This document shows, piece after piece, positions 10,205 to 19,578 of a DNA stretch of 25,883 bases. The DNA is from Polyrhizophydium stewartii (Eukaryota; Chytridiomycota; Chytridiomycetes; Rhizophydiales): contig JADGIZ010000107.1 in NCBI GenBank assembly GCA_027604665.1, forward strand, positions 1 to 25,883, given 5' to 3'. A program made the translations under genes and the position numbers. The notes beneath the pieces are model-generated. The model saw only the letters and a program-made list of their open reading frames with translations. It was not told where the DNA came from and searched no databases. Position 1 is the first letter of the stretch, and each line of letters opens with the position of its first letter.

Positions 10205-12848
10205 TCATTCGAGGGCCGCCTCGGCCATGATACGCTCCAGCTCGGCCTTGGCTTTGCGCCGAGCCATGTTGACCTGCTCTTGCTCGAACAAGCACATGCG
10301 CGAAGAAATACGCTTGGTCATGTCCTGGATATGCTGGCGGTACTCTTCCGTGCGGCGCTTTTGATCTGCCGAGGAATGCGATCAGTCACCTGTCACAGAA
10401 CGGCGAATCTGACGCCAATTGGATCGGCAGGATTCAAGATCCACACACACCTTCCACATGCTGCCGGCGCTTGGCCTCGGCATTGGCAGCGTTCTGTCGT
10501 GCTTGACTCTTGTCGATGCGTGCACGGATCTTGAATGCAAATACCTGCAGGTGGGCAAGCTGATCAGCATGCCACAGCTTTGCGAGAATAGGCCGAGGCG
10601 GCATATCAATCTCACTCTCTTGCGCTCCTCCTGCTCAAGCCTGCTTTGCTCCTCCATCTCGTCAATCAGCTTCTGTGCTTCTTTTTGCGTCTGCAGGTGC
10701 TCGACCTTGAGCTTCCAAGAGTGCGTTGCCTTTGTTTCAGCGTGCTGCGGTGAACCGAGTTCAACAGCGTGTCAGCGCAAATAACGGCAGTTGTGACTCG
10801 GTTCTACTCTGACACCGACATTGAAGGTTTTCTTGTTCAGAGTCGTCGGCTTGGGCTTGGTGGCTGCTGCCTGCTGCTTCAACTCGCGCTCATAGCGCTC
10901 TTGCTGCTCGCGAATCCTGCGGCGGCGGGCATCCTCGTGCGTCTCGAGTCCGCTGAACGGCGCTGGCCTGGCACCCGCCAAGATCCAGAGTCAATTCACT
11001 GTGCAATCTGATCTTACAATCGCAATGAGACCCAGCGTGTTAAGCCTTACTTTGTCGGCCCGCGCATCTGTTTATGCAGCTCCAGCTGACGGCTGAACTG
11101 GCCCTGGAGAGCGTCAAAGTCCGGCACATGACCCGTGATCCGAGGCTGGAAAGTGTGCTCGGGCGTCAGGCCGACAGCGCGCTCGTTCTCTGCCAGTCCA
11201 GTCAGCATGGCGCGAATCGGCGCTATCCGGCGTCAGGGCCTTGCCGCACCAATAAGCCGCTCGCGCCGCTTCTTGCCGTCCAGGATCGCCGTCTCTGTCA
11301 CACGGGGAGTCCTGGGTCTGCCATCGCTTGATATCTGCTTCTTGGCGTGATCGAGTGCCTCGCGGAGCAATGGGTTCAGGCTGTCCTGCTGCAGCCATGA
11401 CCGGTTTAAGCCATCGTGGATGAGTGTATCGCGGCGCACGGTTCAAGTCAGCCCACCTCGCAGCGGCACGTAGTTTGAGAGCCATTCTTGGCCAACGCTT
11501 GGCACTTGCTGCACTCGGTGCGTTTCTGCTCTCTCTTGGCGTGCTGATCTTGTCGCTGCTGCTGCTGCGCTGCTCGCTGTGCGCGCATCTTGGTCGTGCG
11601 AGTGCCGCCAGATACCATCATGTACTTGAACCTGCGTGAGGCTCGCATGAGCACTGCTGCGTTATCTCGGCACTTCAAGTCGGCTGATGCGCACGCACTT
11701 TGGGACCAGCGACGATATTGGCGCCGGAGTGGCTCTAAACTTGCTGTTGAGCTCCTGCCGCAGCTTGGCCTCCTTGGCTGCAAGCTCTTCGTCGAGACGC
11801 TTGCGTGCCGTTGTCGGCGTACTCTTGCGCATGGCAACTTGGAACGGCGCATCACTGCTTTGGGCACCAGGCTTCCGCTTGTGTTTCTTGAGCAGCTGCA
11901 CAGGCCGAGCAGTTAGCAACGCACAACCTCGTACACTCTGCTCTGCCCATCGTGCGATCCCACCGGATGACTGAACAACCGCCGATGAGCTTCCTTGCGG
12001 CCTTCGACGCCAAGCCATGGGTACGACTCGCGCAGTACGCTCGGGTCGACGCCGTCGAGATCATCGGCGGTCATGAGGCGTCGTAGGTCGTTGAAGAATC
12101 CGTCGGCCATATGCGGGTCCTCGAGGTTAATCTCGTGGGCATGCAGATCGCAGAACATGTGCCAGACGTCCTCTTGATCGAGCGCATCGAGGGCTCCCGC
12201 GATGGGCAGACTGCTCGTCAGCATCGGCGGCCCCGTGCTTCCCTTTCGCCGCATCTCTGCATGCACTCGATCGAGCCACGGCGGAAGCGGTAGCTCGGGC
12301 ATGCATGCCGAGGCAGCTGATGTCCAGCCGTACATCTTTGGGGCGGCGCGCCGAGCGCTGCGCTTCAAGTCGCGCTCGAACCGCCGCCGCAGCTCCTCTG
12401 CCTCGGCAGCCAAGGCGCGACGCTGCTCGCTGATGGCAATGGCGTCGACGTATGCATGCGGCGATCCTGACATCGCTGCGGCATGCAGCCCCTCGACGAG
12501 CTCGTCGCGGACAACCCCCGCATCGTACAGCGGCGAGTCGAACAGCCGCTTGGTGTCGTGATCGCCGCTCTGGCTGCCCATGTCATCTCGAGCAGCGAGC
12601 TCATCGATCTCGCCGAGAATCGCCTCGTGGTCTGGCTCGTCGGCCGCCCTATCCGCACCTCCTTCGCTCGCGGCCGCCTTGTCGGGCAGCTCTGGAAGCC
12701 CAGCAGACGCATCGCCGGCTGCGTTTCCCCCGCGATCGGACACCGCCTTGGTGCGTGCCGAGGGTGTCCAAGCGCGCCGCGGCGCCGCCCACTGGCATCC
12801 GACGCCGCGCATCGCGAGTTCCATGATCGAGTCGCGGAAAGACTTCAT
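10205..12848 (-). CDS. FAM161A: FAM161-like centriole/axoneme protein
   Basis: Member of the FAM161 (UPF0564) family, microtubule-associated proteins of the centriole inner scaffold and basal body. Nine exons: 12848-11964, 11895-11699, 11631-11457, 11388-11250, 11189-11051, 10967-10808, 10744-10616, 10544-10451 and 10365-10205, totalling 692 aa, similar to human FAM161A. The order of family motifs agrees: a basic APFQVAMRK stretch, then KFRATPAPISSLVPK (about 347-361); HVPDFDALQGQFSRQLELHK (PDFD at 488-491); TKPAPFSGLETHED; and a coiled, charged C-terminus (EQQERYERELKQQ, KRVFAFKIRARIDKSQARQN). The first 295 residues are specific to this protein. Exon 3 encodes a Gln/Arg-rich coil and ECSKC...TTCRCE, a possible metal site. 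The start codon is only 8 bp past the ARMC3 stop. Identification rests on motif order and is good but not certain. Confidence 0.75.
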
Positions 12849-12856
12849 TCGCCGAG
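12849..12856 (-). other. 8-bp spacer between ARMC3 stop and FAM161 start
   Basis: On the minus strand the order is TGA (12859-12857), ctcggcga, then ATG (12848-12846). The FAM161 frame is open upstream of its ATG into the ARMC3 coding end, displaced from the ARMC3 frame. There is no room for a terminator, 5' UTR or promoter outside coding sequence. Confidence 0.85.
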
Positions 12857-15800
12857 TCAGATGCGTTGATACGCGGCGGCCTCGGGGCTGCTGGCCGGCA
12901 TCATGTGGCCCGGCGCGAACATCAGGTCCACGATCACGGGCTCGGCCGTCGGAACGCTCACATCCTCTTCAGGCACAACGAATCCGGCCAGCATGCCGTC
13001 GATGGCGGACGGCGCTTGCTGCCCAAACGACGCCGCAATCGACATGGTCGAGGCTCCCGCTGCCCCCATCGACCCCAAAGTCAGCGCGGCGACAGACGCC
13101 GTGCCGGCTGTCGCTCCAGCTGCTGCTGCGCCGGCTCCTGCTGCTGCGCCGGCTGCACCGCTCGCTGCAGCGGGCGATGCCTTGGTGCGCGCGGCGGGTG
13201 CCGCCTTCTCCTTGGCTGCCGCAGCAGGCCGCGGCATGAACGTGAGGTGACGCAGATCCACGATTGTCCATGCGCGGTTATACTCGCCGCGCACAAGCGT
13301 GCACGGTGCCAGCCCAATGCGATCGCATAGAGCCTTGAAAAGCAGCGCGCGGTGGTAGAACGTGCCCTGGTTGATCAAGCCGATCGGGATCACGTTGCTG
13401 CTGGTCTTGAGCTTGAGCTCTGTGATGCGGAAGCGGAACCCAAACTCGGCCAGCTGGTCGGGATCCACCGCGCCGCCCATGGCACGCGTCACAAGAGCGC
13501 CGAGGATGCGCACTTGCTGTCGCGCGCTGCGGCCAGAGAGCGTCTCGGTCGCGTACGAAGCCAAAGCGGCGAACACGGCGTCCTGGCTCGCATCGACGAG
13601 GATCACCTCGCGGCGCTTGTCAACGGCGCGCTTCTGCAGCTCAGACAGCGTCGGAAAAGCCTGAATCACGTCGAGGTTGCTGCCCGCGAATCCCACGTCG
13701 TAGAAGCCGTCCGCGATGATATTCTCTGGAGCAAGATGGTTGCGCAGCCAGTACTTGGCCGACAAGTCTGAGCAATGTGAGTGAGTACATCGACATCGTG
13801 TGTCAGCTCGCTTGCGGTGCTCTGCTTCCTTCTCGTGCTTCTTCTGCCTTACGATGGTTGAGCAGCTTCTCCATGGCTTCTGCTGCAAAGCGCGTCGAGC
13901 TCTTGAGCTTTTCCTTGGACAATGCAAGCAGTGCCTCGAGAGCACCCGCATTGCACGCAGTGACGGCATTGGGCTCTTGTTATGGTGTGAGCATCAGCTC
14001 ACTAGTCGCCGGAGTGGCGGTCATACTCCGAGGATACCACGGCGATACGCACCATGGAGCGTTGCGTTTGAGAGGGCATATGCAGCGTTGCGGCACAGGC
14101 TTATGTCTCGCGAGCCAAGCAGCTCGACAAGCTTGGTTAGACCCTTGGCACCTGGCGGTTTGGCGAGCACCATCTGTCCATCGGCTGCACATGTGCGATT
14201 GAGGCGTCAGCACGAGTGTGTTTTGCTGGCTGATTGCGGCGTGCCGAGACACGCACGCTCTTGCAGGCTCCGTGCGAGCGAAAGACAGAGCATCGCCTGC
14301 ATCCGCGAGTCGGGCTTCTCGAGCGCCGCCAGCATAGCCTGGATGCCACCTTGCTTGATCACTTCACTGCGGTTGGCATCTGCTTTGCGGTCAGTGCTCC
14401 CCATTCGCAAACTGCGCCGCTGTTGTGTGTCCCTCACATTCTTCAGACACGTTTGAGAGGCACTCGGCGGCGTTGACGACAGTCATTGGGTCATCTGATG
14501 AAATGAGCTTGATCATTGCCTGGATCGCATCTGGGCTGCGCAACCTTGCGCGCGCTTTGGCTGATCACCGCCAGGAGATCGCAGCGTATCAATCGTCAGG
14601 TTCTGCACGGACGGGCTCGTGTCTTAAAAATGTCTTGATCCACCCACAGTTCATGCACAAGCTGGCAAGCGCTGAGATGGCCTCGCGCTTGGCCTCGACG
14701 TCGTCGTGCCCAATGATGCGCTGCAGGGCTTCGACGGCATTGACCTTGATCAGCTCGTTTTGATTGGCTTCTGACTCGCCCAGGCAGTCAGCGCACCGCA
14801 ATATTTGTGATCATGTGGGTGTCACCCATAGAATCACCGTTTTTGGCAAGCGAGCTGAGCGCCATGGCCGATGACGCGACGACGCCTGGGTCGTTGGACG
14901 ACATGTTGGCCATCAGCACTGCAAGCGCTCCGCCCTCTCGCGCCGATGTCTGGTTGCGCTCGATCTTGCACGCGCGCGCCAGCGCAACGGCGGCGTGCTT
15001 CTTGATCTTGGCCTCGTCAAGCTGTACCAGTCGCACGAGAGGCGCGATGCCGTTGGCGTCGGCCAGAGCGCTGGCAGAATCGGCTGCAGGATGCATTAGC
15101 CTGAAAACATGACTGTACGAGATGTTTTGGGCGAGGCTTGCCTTCTTCGAGGCAGTTGATCAGGCACTGCAGCGCGAGCGTGTGAACATCGGATGGCTCG
15201 GCTGCGATCAAATCAATCAGCTTGCGGATGCCGTTGAGCCTGCGAATCTCGGCCCTATTGCTGACTGATGCGTGGTGATGGGATGTCAGCCATATCGTTA
15301 ACAGGCGTACTGGCCTAGATTGGTGGTATTGACACTTGCAGTCCTCAGCGCATCGGATCAGGCTCTGCAGTGCGTTTTCCTGAACCTCGGGGAATTCGGA
15401 TGCAAGCAGGTCGAGCAGCGGACCGAGCCCGTTGACATAGCGGATCTCGGCGCGGTTGGAGACTTGGACGCAAAGCGTCAGCACTGTGAGTGCATGACCA
15501 ATCTGTCTCTTCGCGTCCCAAGCTCACAGTCGTCGAGCAGCGTCGACAGCGCCAGGGCCGCGTTCTTCTTGACGTCCGGGTCCGGCGACTCGAGCAGCTT
15601 CACGAGGGCCTTGATGCCGCCGGACTTGCGGATATCGGCCTTGTTCGAGACTGCGTGCATGGTCAGCCAAGCAGACAAGACCGGCTGCGCGTTCATGATT
15701 GCGGTCAGAAAGCACGCACAGTCCTTGGCCAGATTGGCGAGGGCAAAGGCGGCCTCGTCCTGGATCTCCACCGAGTCCTCACGCGACAGCGTCGTGATGA

Positions 15801-16481
15801 GAACCTCCATCAAGTCGCGGCGACGCATGTCCTGGTGCGTCTCGTCTGCGCGCCGCAAGTGAGCGCCAGTGTCGGATACAAGAGCCCGCAGAGCGCGGCC
15901 GCAGCAGGCCAACACGCACTCATCTCCGTGACAGCGGCCAGGCACGCGACAGCTGCCTTCTTGACGGCGGCGTCGCGCGACAGCGTGAGCTCCATCAGAG
16001 GCCGCACGACGTTGAGGTTGAGCAGCTGCATGCGGTGCTTGACGGCTGGCAGCGGCGTGGCGTCGTGCGGCCCAGCGCTCGTGAGCATCATGAAGCTCGC
16101 ACCGCGGATGCGCAAGAGCGTCCGTGACACCCACCAACGTCAGCGTACTTGGTCAGTGCGTCGATGGCCACGGCGCAGACGGACGGCTCCGGCGAGGCCA
16201 GCAGCAGGATGAGCGTGCGCACGTCGGCGACGCCAATCTGGGTGGGCTCGCACTGCGTCGGGCCAAGCAACGCGGAAGTCAGCGGATCTGGCGCCGGCGA
16301 GCAACACTGCTGCGCGAGTCGCAAGCAACACCCCAGTGGCAGCGACCCCCTGCGCGCAGCCTACCACGGTCGACTCGCTGCCGACGCTGCCGCTGATGCT
16401 GGCGCCGAGGCCGACGCCGCCGTGCGTTCCAGCAAGCACCACGGTCGCGGCGGCGGCCGAGTTCGCTGCGGCTGCTGCCAT
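12857..16481 (-). CDS. ARMC3: ARMC3-like protein: armadillo repeats plus EDR1-type domain
   Basis: ARMC3 is an armadillo-repeat protein of flagellated cells, linked in animals to sperm flagella. Fourteen exons: 16481-16365, 16252-16135, 16045-15920, 15845-15720, 15650-15528, 15462-15340, 15264-15142, 15083-14838, 14770-14648, 14560-14438, 14379-14257, 14184-14053, 13975-13853 and 13767-12857, giving 878 aa (human about 872). Residues 40 to about 575 are ARM repeats of about 41 residues, such as SNRAEIRRLNGI followed by a hydrophobic helix. The last exon encodes the EDR1-like domain: DLSAKYWLR-type HLSAKYWLRNHLAPENII, LKTSSNVIPIGLINQGTFYH, ALCDRIGLAPCTLVRGEYNR and IVDLMFAPGHMM...YQRI at the end. 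A long Ala-rich, low-complexity insert (about residues 760-820) splits that domain between RGEYNRAW and the IVDLMF strand. Start MAAAAANSAAAA is one of two possible Met. Two introns appear to have GC donors. Confidence 0.88.
15084..15141 (-). other. Putative GC-AG intron in ARMC3-like gene (GCAAGC donor)
   Basis: The exon ending in NCLEE needs a phase-1 donor; the sequence there is gaag|GCAAGC, and no phase-1 GT lies before the acceptor cctgcag. Using it keeps the exon at exactly 123 nt, like its neighbours. Confidence 0.6.
15265..15339 (-). other. Putative GC-AG intron in ARMC3-like gene (GCAAGT donor)
   Basis: The preceding exon must end in phase 1, as all neighbouring inter-repeat exons do; at that exact place the sequence is gact|GCAAGT and not GT. 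The nearest GT would give the wrong phase. The next exon starts after catcag, restoring FSNRAEIRRLNGI. GCAAGT is the usual consensus of GC donors. Confidence 0.7.
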
Positions 16482-17121
16482 TTGGATGCTTGCGCGGGAA
16501 GGACCGGCGCGGCGCCGATCTGGCGGTCCATGGCGGCACATGCGATGGCGTTGCTCGCGGCATGGGCGAGGATCGTGCGCGGGAGGGGTCAGATCCGATG
16601 GCGTGTTGGCGCTTGCCGTCACGATTCGAAATGACAAAGAACGCAGCGAAGCGCACGGTTGTGGGCTTCACGCCCTCCAACGCGGTGAGTGTGCTGCCCA
16701 TGCACGGAGGCGCGCTAGAGCGCGCTTGCAGTGTGCAGCGCTGCGGTGCATGCCCGCGCCGGCTGCTCGCGGAGCTCGGCGCTGACGCTGCGTGTGTGCT
16801 GGCCGGTGCAGGAGCAGGACGCAGTTGGATCAGCGCGCCAGTTCAGCGGCGGCGTGCAGGACGTCAAGTCAGTTGCCGCGAGCTCGCCGCCCGCAGGCAG
16901 CCACACTGCTGGTCGCCAGCCCGTCCGCCTGCACGCCCGACCGCGAGTCGTGGTCGCCGTGAGCCAGGCGCATCACGCTGGCGGGCGGCGCTGTCGGGCG
17001 GTGACTCGGCTGAGCTGGCATTGTCGCTCGACGCTGACCAGCGAGCACTTCTGACTGCGCCTGCCCTCGCCGCGCCGGCAGGACCCGCGGGCCGGCCAAC
17101 GCAGATGCGATCAGCACATCG
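16482..17121. promoter_or_regulatory. Divergent region between ARMC3-like and eIF2B delta
   Basis: 640 bp between start codons on opposite strands, so it should contain both promoters. It may also hold 5' exons of the eIF2B delta gene: ATG at 16631 opens MTKNAAKRTVVGFTPSNA with a GTGAGT donor at 16685; an acceptor at 16811 leads to EQDAVGSARQFSGG, and a donor at 16868 with acceptor at 17114 would join the main frame in phase just before 17122. This is coherent but unsupported by family similarity. Confidence 0.35.
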
Positions 17122-19311
17122 ATGCTCACGGCGGCCGACTCCAAGTCGGCCACGCCTGCGGGCAAGCGGCCGTCGCTGGGGGCCATGCGCAGCGGGTCGC
17201 CGAACCGCAAGTCGTTTGAGGACCGCCTGTTCTCCGAGGAACACCAAGCTCAGTCGAAGCTGCAGGCGCAGCGCAGCGATGCGTCGCTCAAGGCCGATCC
17301 CACCGCCGCCTCCGACGCCGGCGCCGATGCATCGGCCAAGCCCGGCGAGCCGCAAATGTCCAAGAAGCAGCTCAAGAAGCTGCAGCGCCAGCAGCAGCCG
17401 CAGCAGGCAGGTGGACCGGCCCAGCCGCAGCAAGGCCAGCCGCAGCAGCAGCAGCAACAGCAGCAGCAACAGCAGCAATCGCAGCCGCAGCCGCAGCAGC
17501 AAGCGACACCATCTGTCGCCGAGGCCACCGGTGCTCCCGGCGCGTCCGGCGAGCCGCCACGCAAGTCGCAGAAGGAGATGACCAAGGCCGAGCGCCGGGA
17601 GCTGCAGGAGCGCCAGCGCGCCGAAAAGAAGGCCCGCGAGGCGCTTGGCCTGCCTAAGCCCGACCGCAGCAAGCCGATCCAGGCGCAGGCTGGTGCACAC
17701 GGTGCGGCGGCAGTGAGCGGCGGCGCCGGTGCCGCATCTGGCGGCGCAGGTCTGTCGGCACAGCCTGCCATGGATCTGAGCAAGATCACGTCGCCGTCGG
17801 CGGGCGGCGGCACGCCCACGATGCGCAGCACGCCGACGCAGATGCGGTACGACGACCCCAAGCGGCGCTCCAAGGCCGAGAAGGCCGCCGCTGTTGTGCG
17901 CAAACCGGCGCAGAAGCCCGTTGCGCTGTTCTCGCACCTGACGCAGTTTGAGCGCGAGACGAGCATCTTTGCCGAGGCCAAGTCGCGCGGCTTCGTGCAC
18001 CCGGCCGTCCTCAGCCTCGGGCTGCACTTTTCCGAGTTCACCATCTCGGGCGGCAACGCGCGCTGCATGGCGATGCTGCTTGCGCTCAAAAAGGTCATCT
18101 CGGACTACACGACGCCCGCGGGCACGTCGATGCAGCGGCACCTCACGCAGCACGTCAGCAAGCAGGTCGACTTCCTCTCCAACACGCGCTCGCTGTGCGC
18201 GAGTATGCGGACCGCCATCCGGCACCTCAAGACGCAGATCACGGGGCTGTCGATTGACATGCCAGACGAAGATGCAAGTCCCCGCTCGCTCGAATGGCAT
18301 CGCAGCGATATGGATATGCAGCCGTGCTCGATTGTGACTCGGATGACTCTGACACGCAGCCTCTGATGCGCGCAGGCCAAGGCCAAGCTGTGCGACGACA
18401 TTGACACGTTTATTCGCGACCGCATCGAGCTGCCGCGCGAGTTTATCGTGCGCGAGACGCTGCAGTCGGAGAAGATCAAGAACGGCGACGTGATCATGAC
18501 GTTTGCGCGGTGAGGACGCCGCATGGCCCTGTGGCGTCCGGGCTGCGTGCTGATGTGCGCGCCGCGCGGCAGTTCGTCGGTCGTGCTCGATCTTCTGCTC
18601 GAGGCGCACAGGGAGGGCATCCAGTTCCGGGTCATTGTGTCCGACGGCCGCCCGCGGCTCGAGGGCAAGGAGATGCTGCGCCAGCTCGTTCGAGCGGGCA
18701 TCAAGTGCACGTATGTGCTCACCAACGCCTTGCCGTTTGCAATCAAGGAGGCGACCAAGGTGATCATTGGAGCCAGCGCCGTGCTTGCCAACGGCGCCAT
18801 CATGTCGCGCGTGGGCACGTCGGTTGTGGCCATGACGGCGTTCAACGCCAAGGTGCCCGTGATGGTGCTGTGCGAGACCTACAAGTTCTCGGACACTGTG
18901 CGCCTGGACTCGTTTGTGTGGAACGAGATTGGTGAGCCGTGCTGCGCATCGCCTTCGTCTTCGCATTATGCCTTTTTCGTTTGGTTTCTGACGTCGACCT
19001 TGCGCGCGCATGTGTGTGTGGGTGTGCACGCAGGCAACCCGGACGACCTGGTGGATATCTCGAACCGGTCGCCGTCGGAGCGGCTGGCTGCCGCGGTCCC
19101 AATCCCGGACAAGTCTGCGGGCGCCAAGCTCGGCGCTGCAAGGGACTGGCGTGAGATTGAACGGCTCAAGCTGCTCAATCTCTACTACGACGTGACGCCG
19201 GCCAAGTTTGTGTCGATGGTCGTGTGCGAGCTCGGACAGGTCCCGAGCACGTCGGTGCTGACGGTGCTGCGGGACGGGCCCGAGGAGTCGCTCAAGGGCC
19301 GCCACTTTTGA
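17122..19311 (+). CDS. GCD2: Translation initiation factor eIF2B, delta subunit
   Basis: Regulatory subunit of the decameric guanine nucleotide exchange factor that recycles eIF2-GDP; it takes part in sensing phosphorylated eIF2. Exons are 17122-18273, 18376-18509, 18573-18931 and 19034-19311, giving 640 aa (yeast Gcd2 has 651). The N-terminal 240 residues are charged and low in complexity, with a Gln tract at about 105-128 and Lys/Arg/Glu segments (KKQLKKLQRQ, KAERRELQERQRAEKKARE). The rest is the conserved fold: FSHLTQFERET, HPAVLSLGLHFSEFTISGGNARCMAML, KNGDVIMTFARSSVVLDLLLEA, FRVIVSDGRPRLEGK, ANGAIMSRVGTSVVAMTA, VPVMVLCETYKFSDTVRLDSF, LLNLYYDVTPAKFVSMVVCELGQVP. The first junction works in frame only with a GC donor. 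Extra 5' exons are possible. The DAHP synthase gene follows on the same strand after about 270 bp. Confidence 0.94.
17428..17505 (+). repeat. CAG/CAA glutamine tract in eIF2B delta
   Basis: The stretch encodes a run of twelve Gln, preceded by Q/P/G-rich sequence and followed by SQPQPQQQ. Codons are mainly cag with interspersed caa, which limits slippage. It lies in the N-terminal region, outside the conserved fold. Confidence 0.85.
18274..18375 (+). other. Putative GC-AG intron in eIF2B delta
   Basis: After the codon for Asp in DMPDED the sequence is gat|GCAAGT, a perfect GC-donor consensus, and the intron ends gcgcgcag before AKAKLCDDIDTF, both in phase 0. The neighbouring GT (caa|GTCCCC) would leave phase 1 and not match the acceptor. 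Confidence 0.7.
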
Positions 19312-19578
19312 TGAGCGGTGCCTCTGGGCTCGCTGTTGGGATGAACGCAATGAAAGACATATGTTTGGGTCGATGTCCTGGTGTGCGATCGTGGTGCGAT
19401 ACCAGTGCGCTGTCAGCGGCCTCGGACGACTGCCTCAGCGCCTGCCGCCTGCGCGCTGCCGGCCTGCGACGCTGATCCACGACCACCGCCGCCACCACCG
19501 CCAGGCACGCCGGCCGGCCCGCGGCCAAAAGCTGGCTGGGCGTTTGGCCGACCTTGCCTTGCAAATCTCAAATCCGCC

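Noticed and set aside
11896..11924. A 29-nt intron (donor after RVYEV) in the FAM161-like gene
   Set aside because: Too short to be spliced; the GTGGGA donor at 11963 gives a 68-nt intron in the same phase.
16864..19350. 828-codon open frame on the minus strand opposite eIF2B delta
   Set aside because: It is antisense to well-supported eIF2B exons, crosses their introns without any break in pattern and has Arg/His/Leu-rich composition typical of a mirror frame in GC-rich coding DNA.
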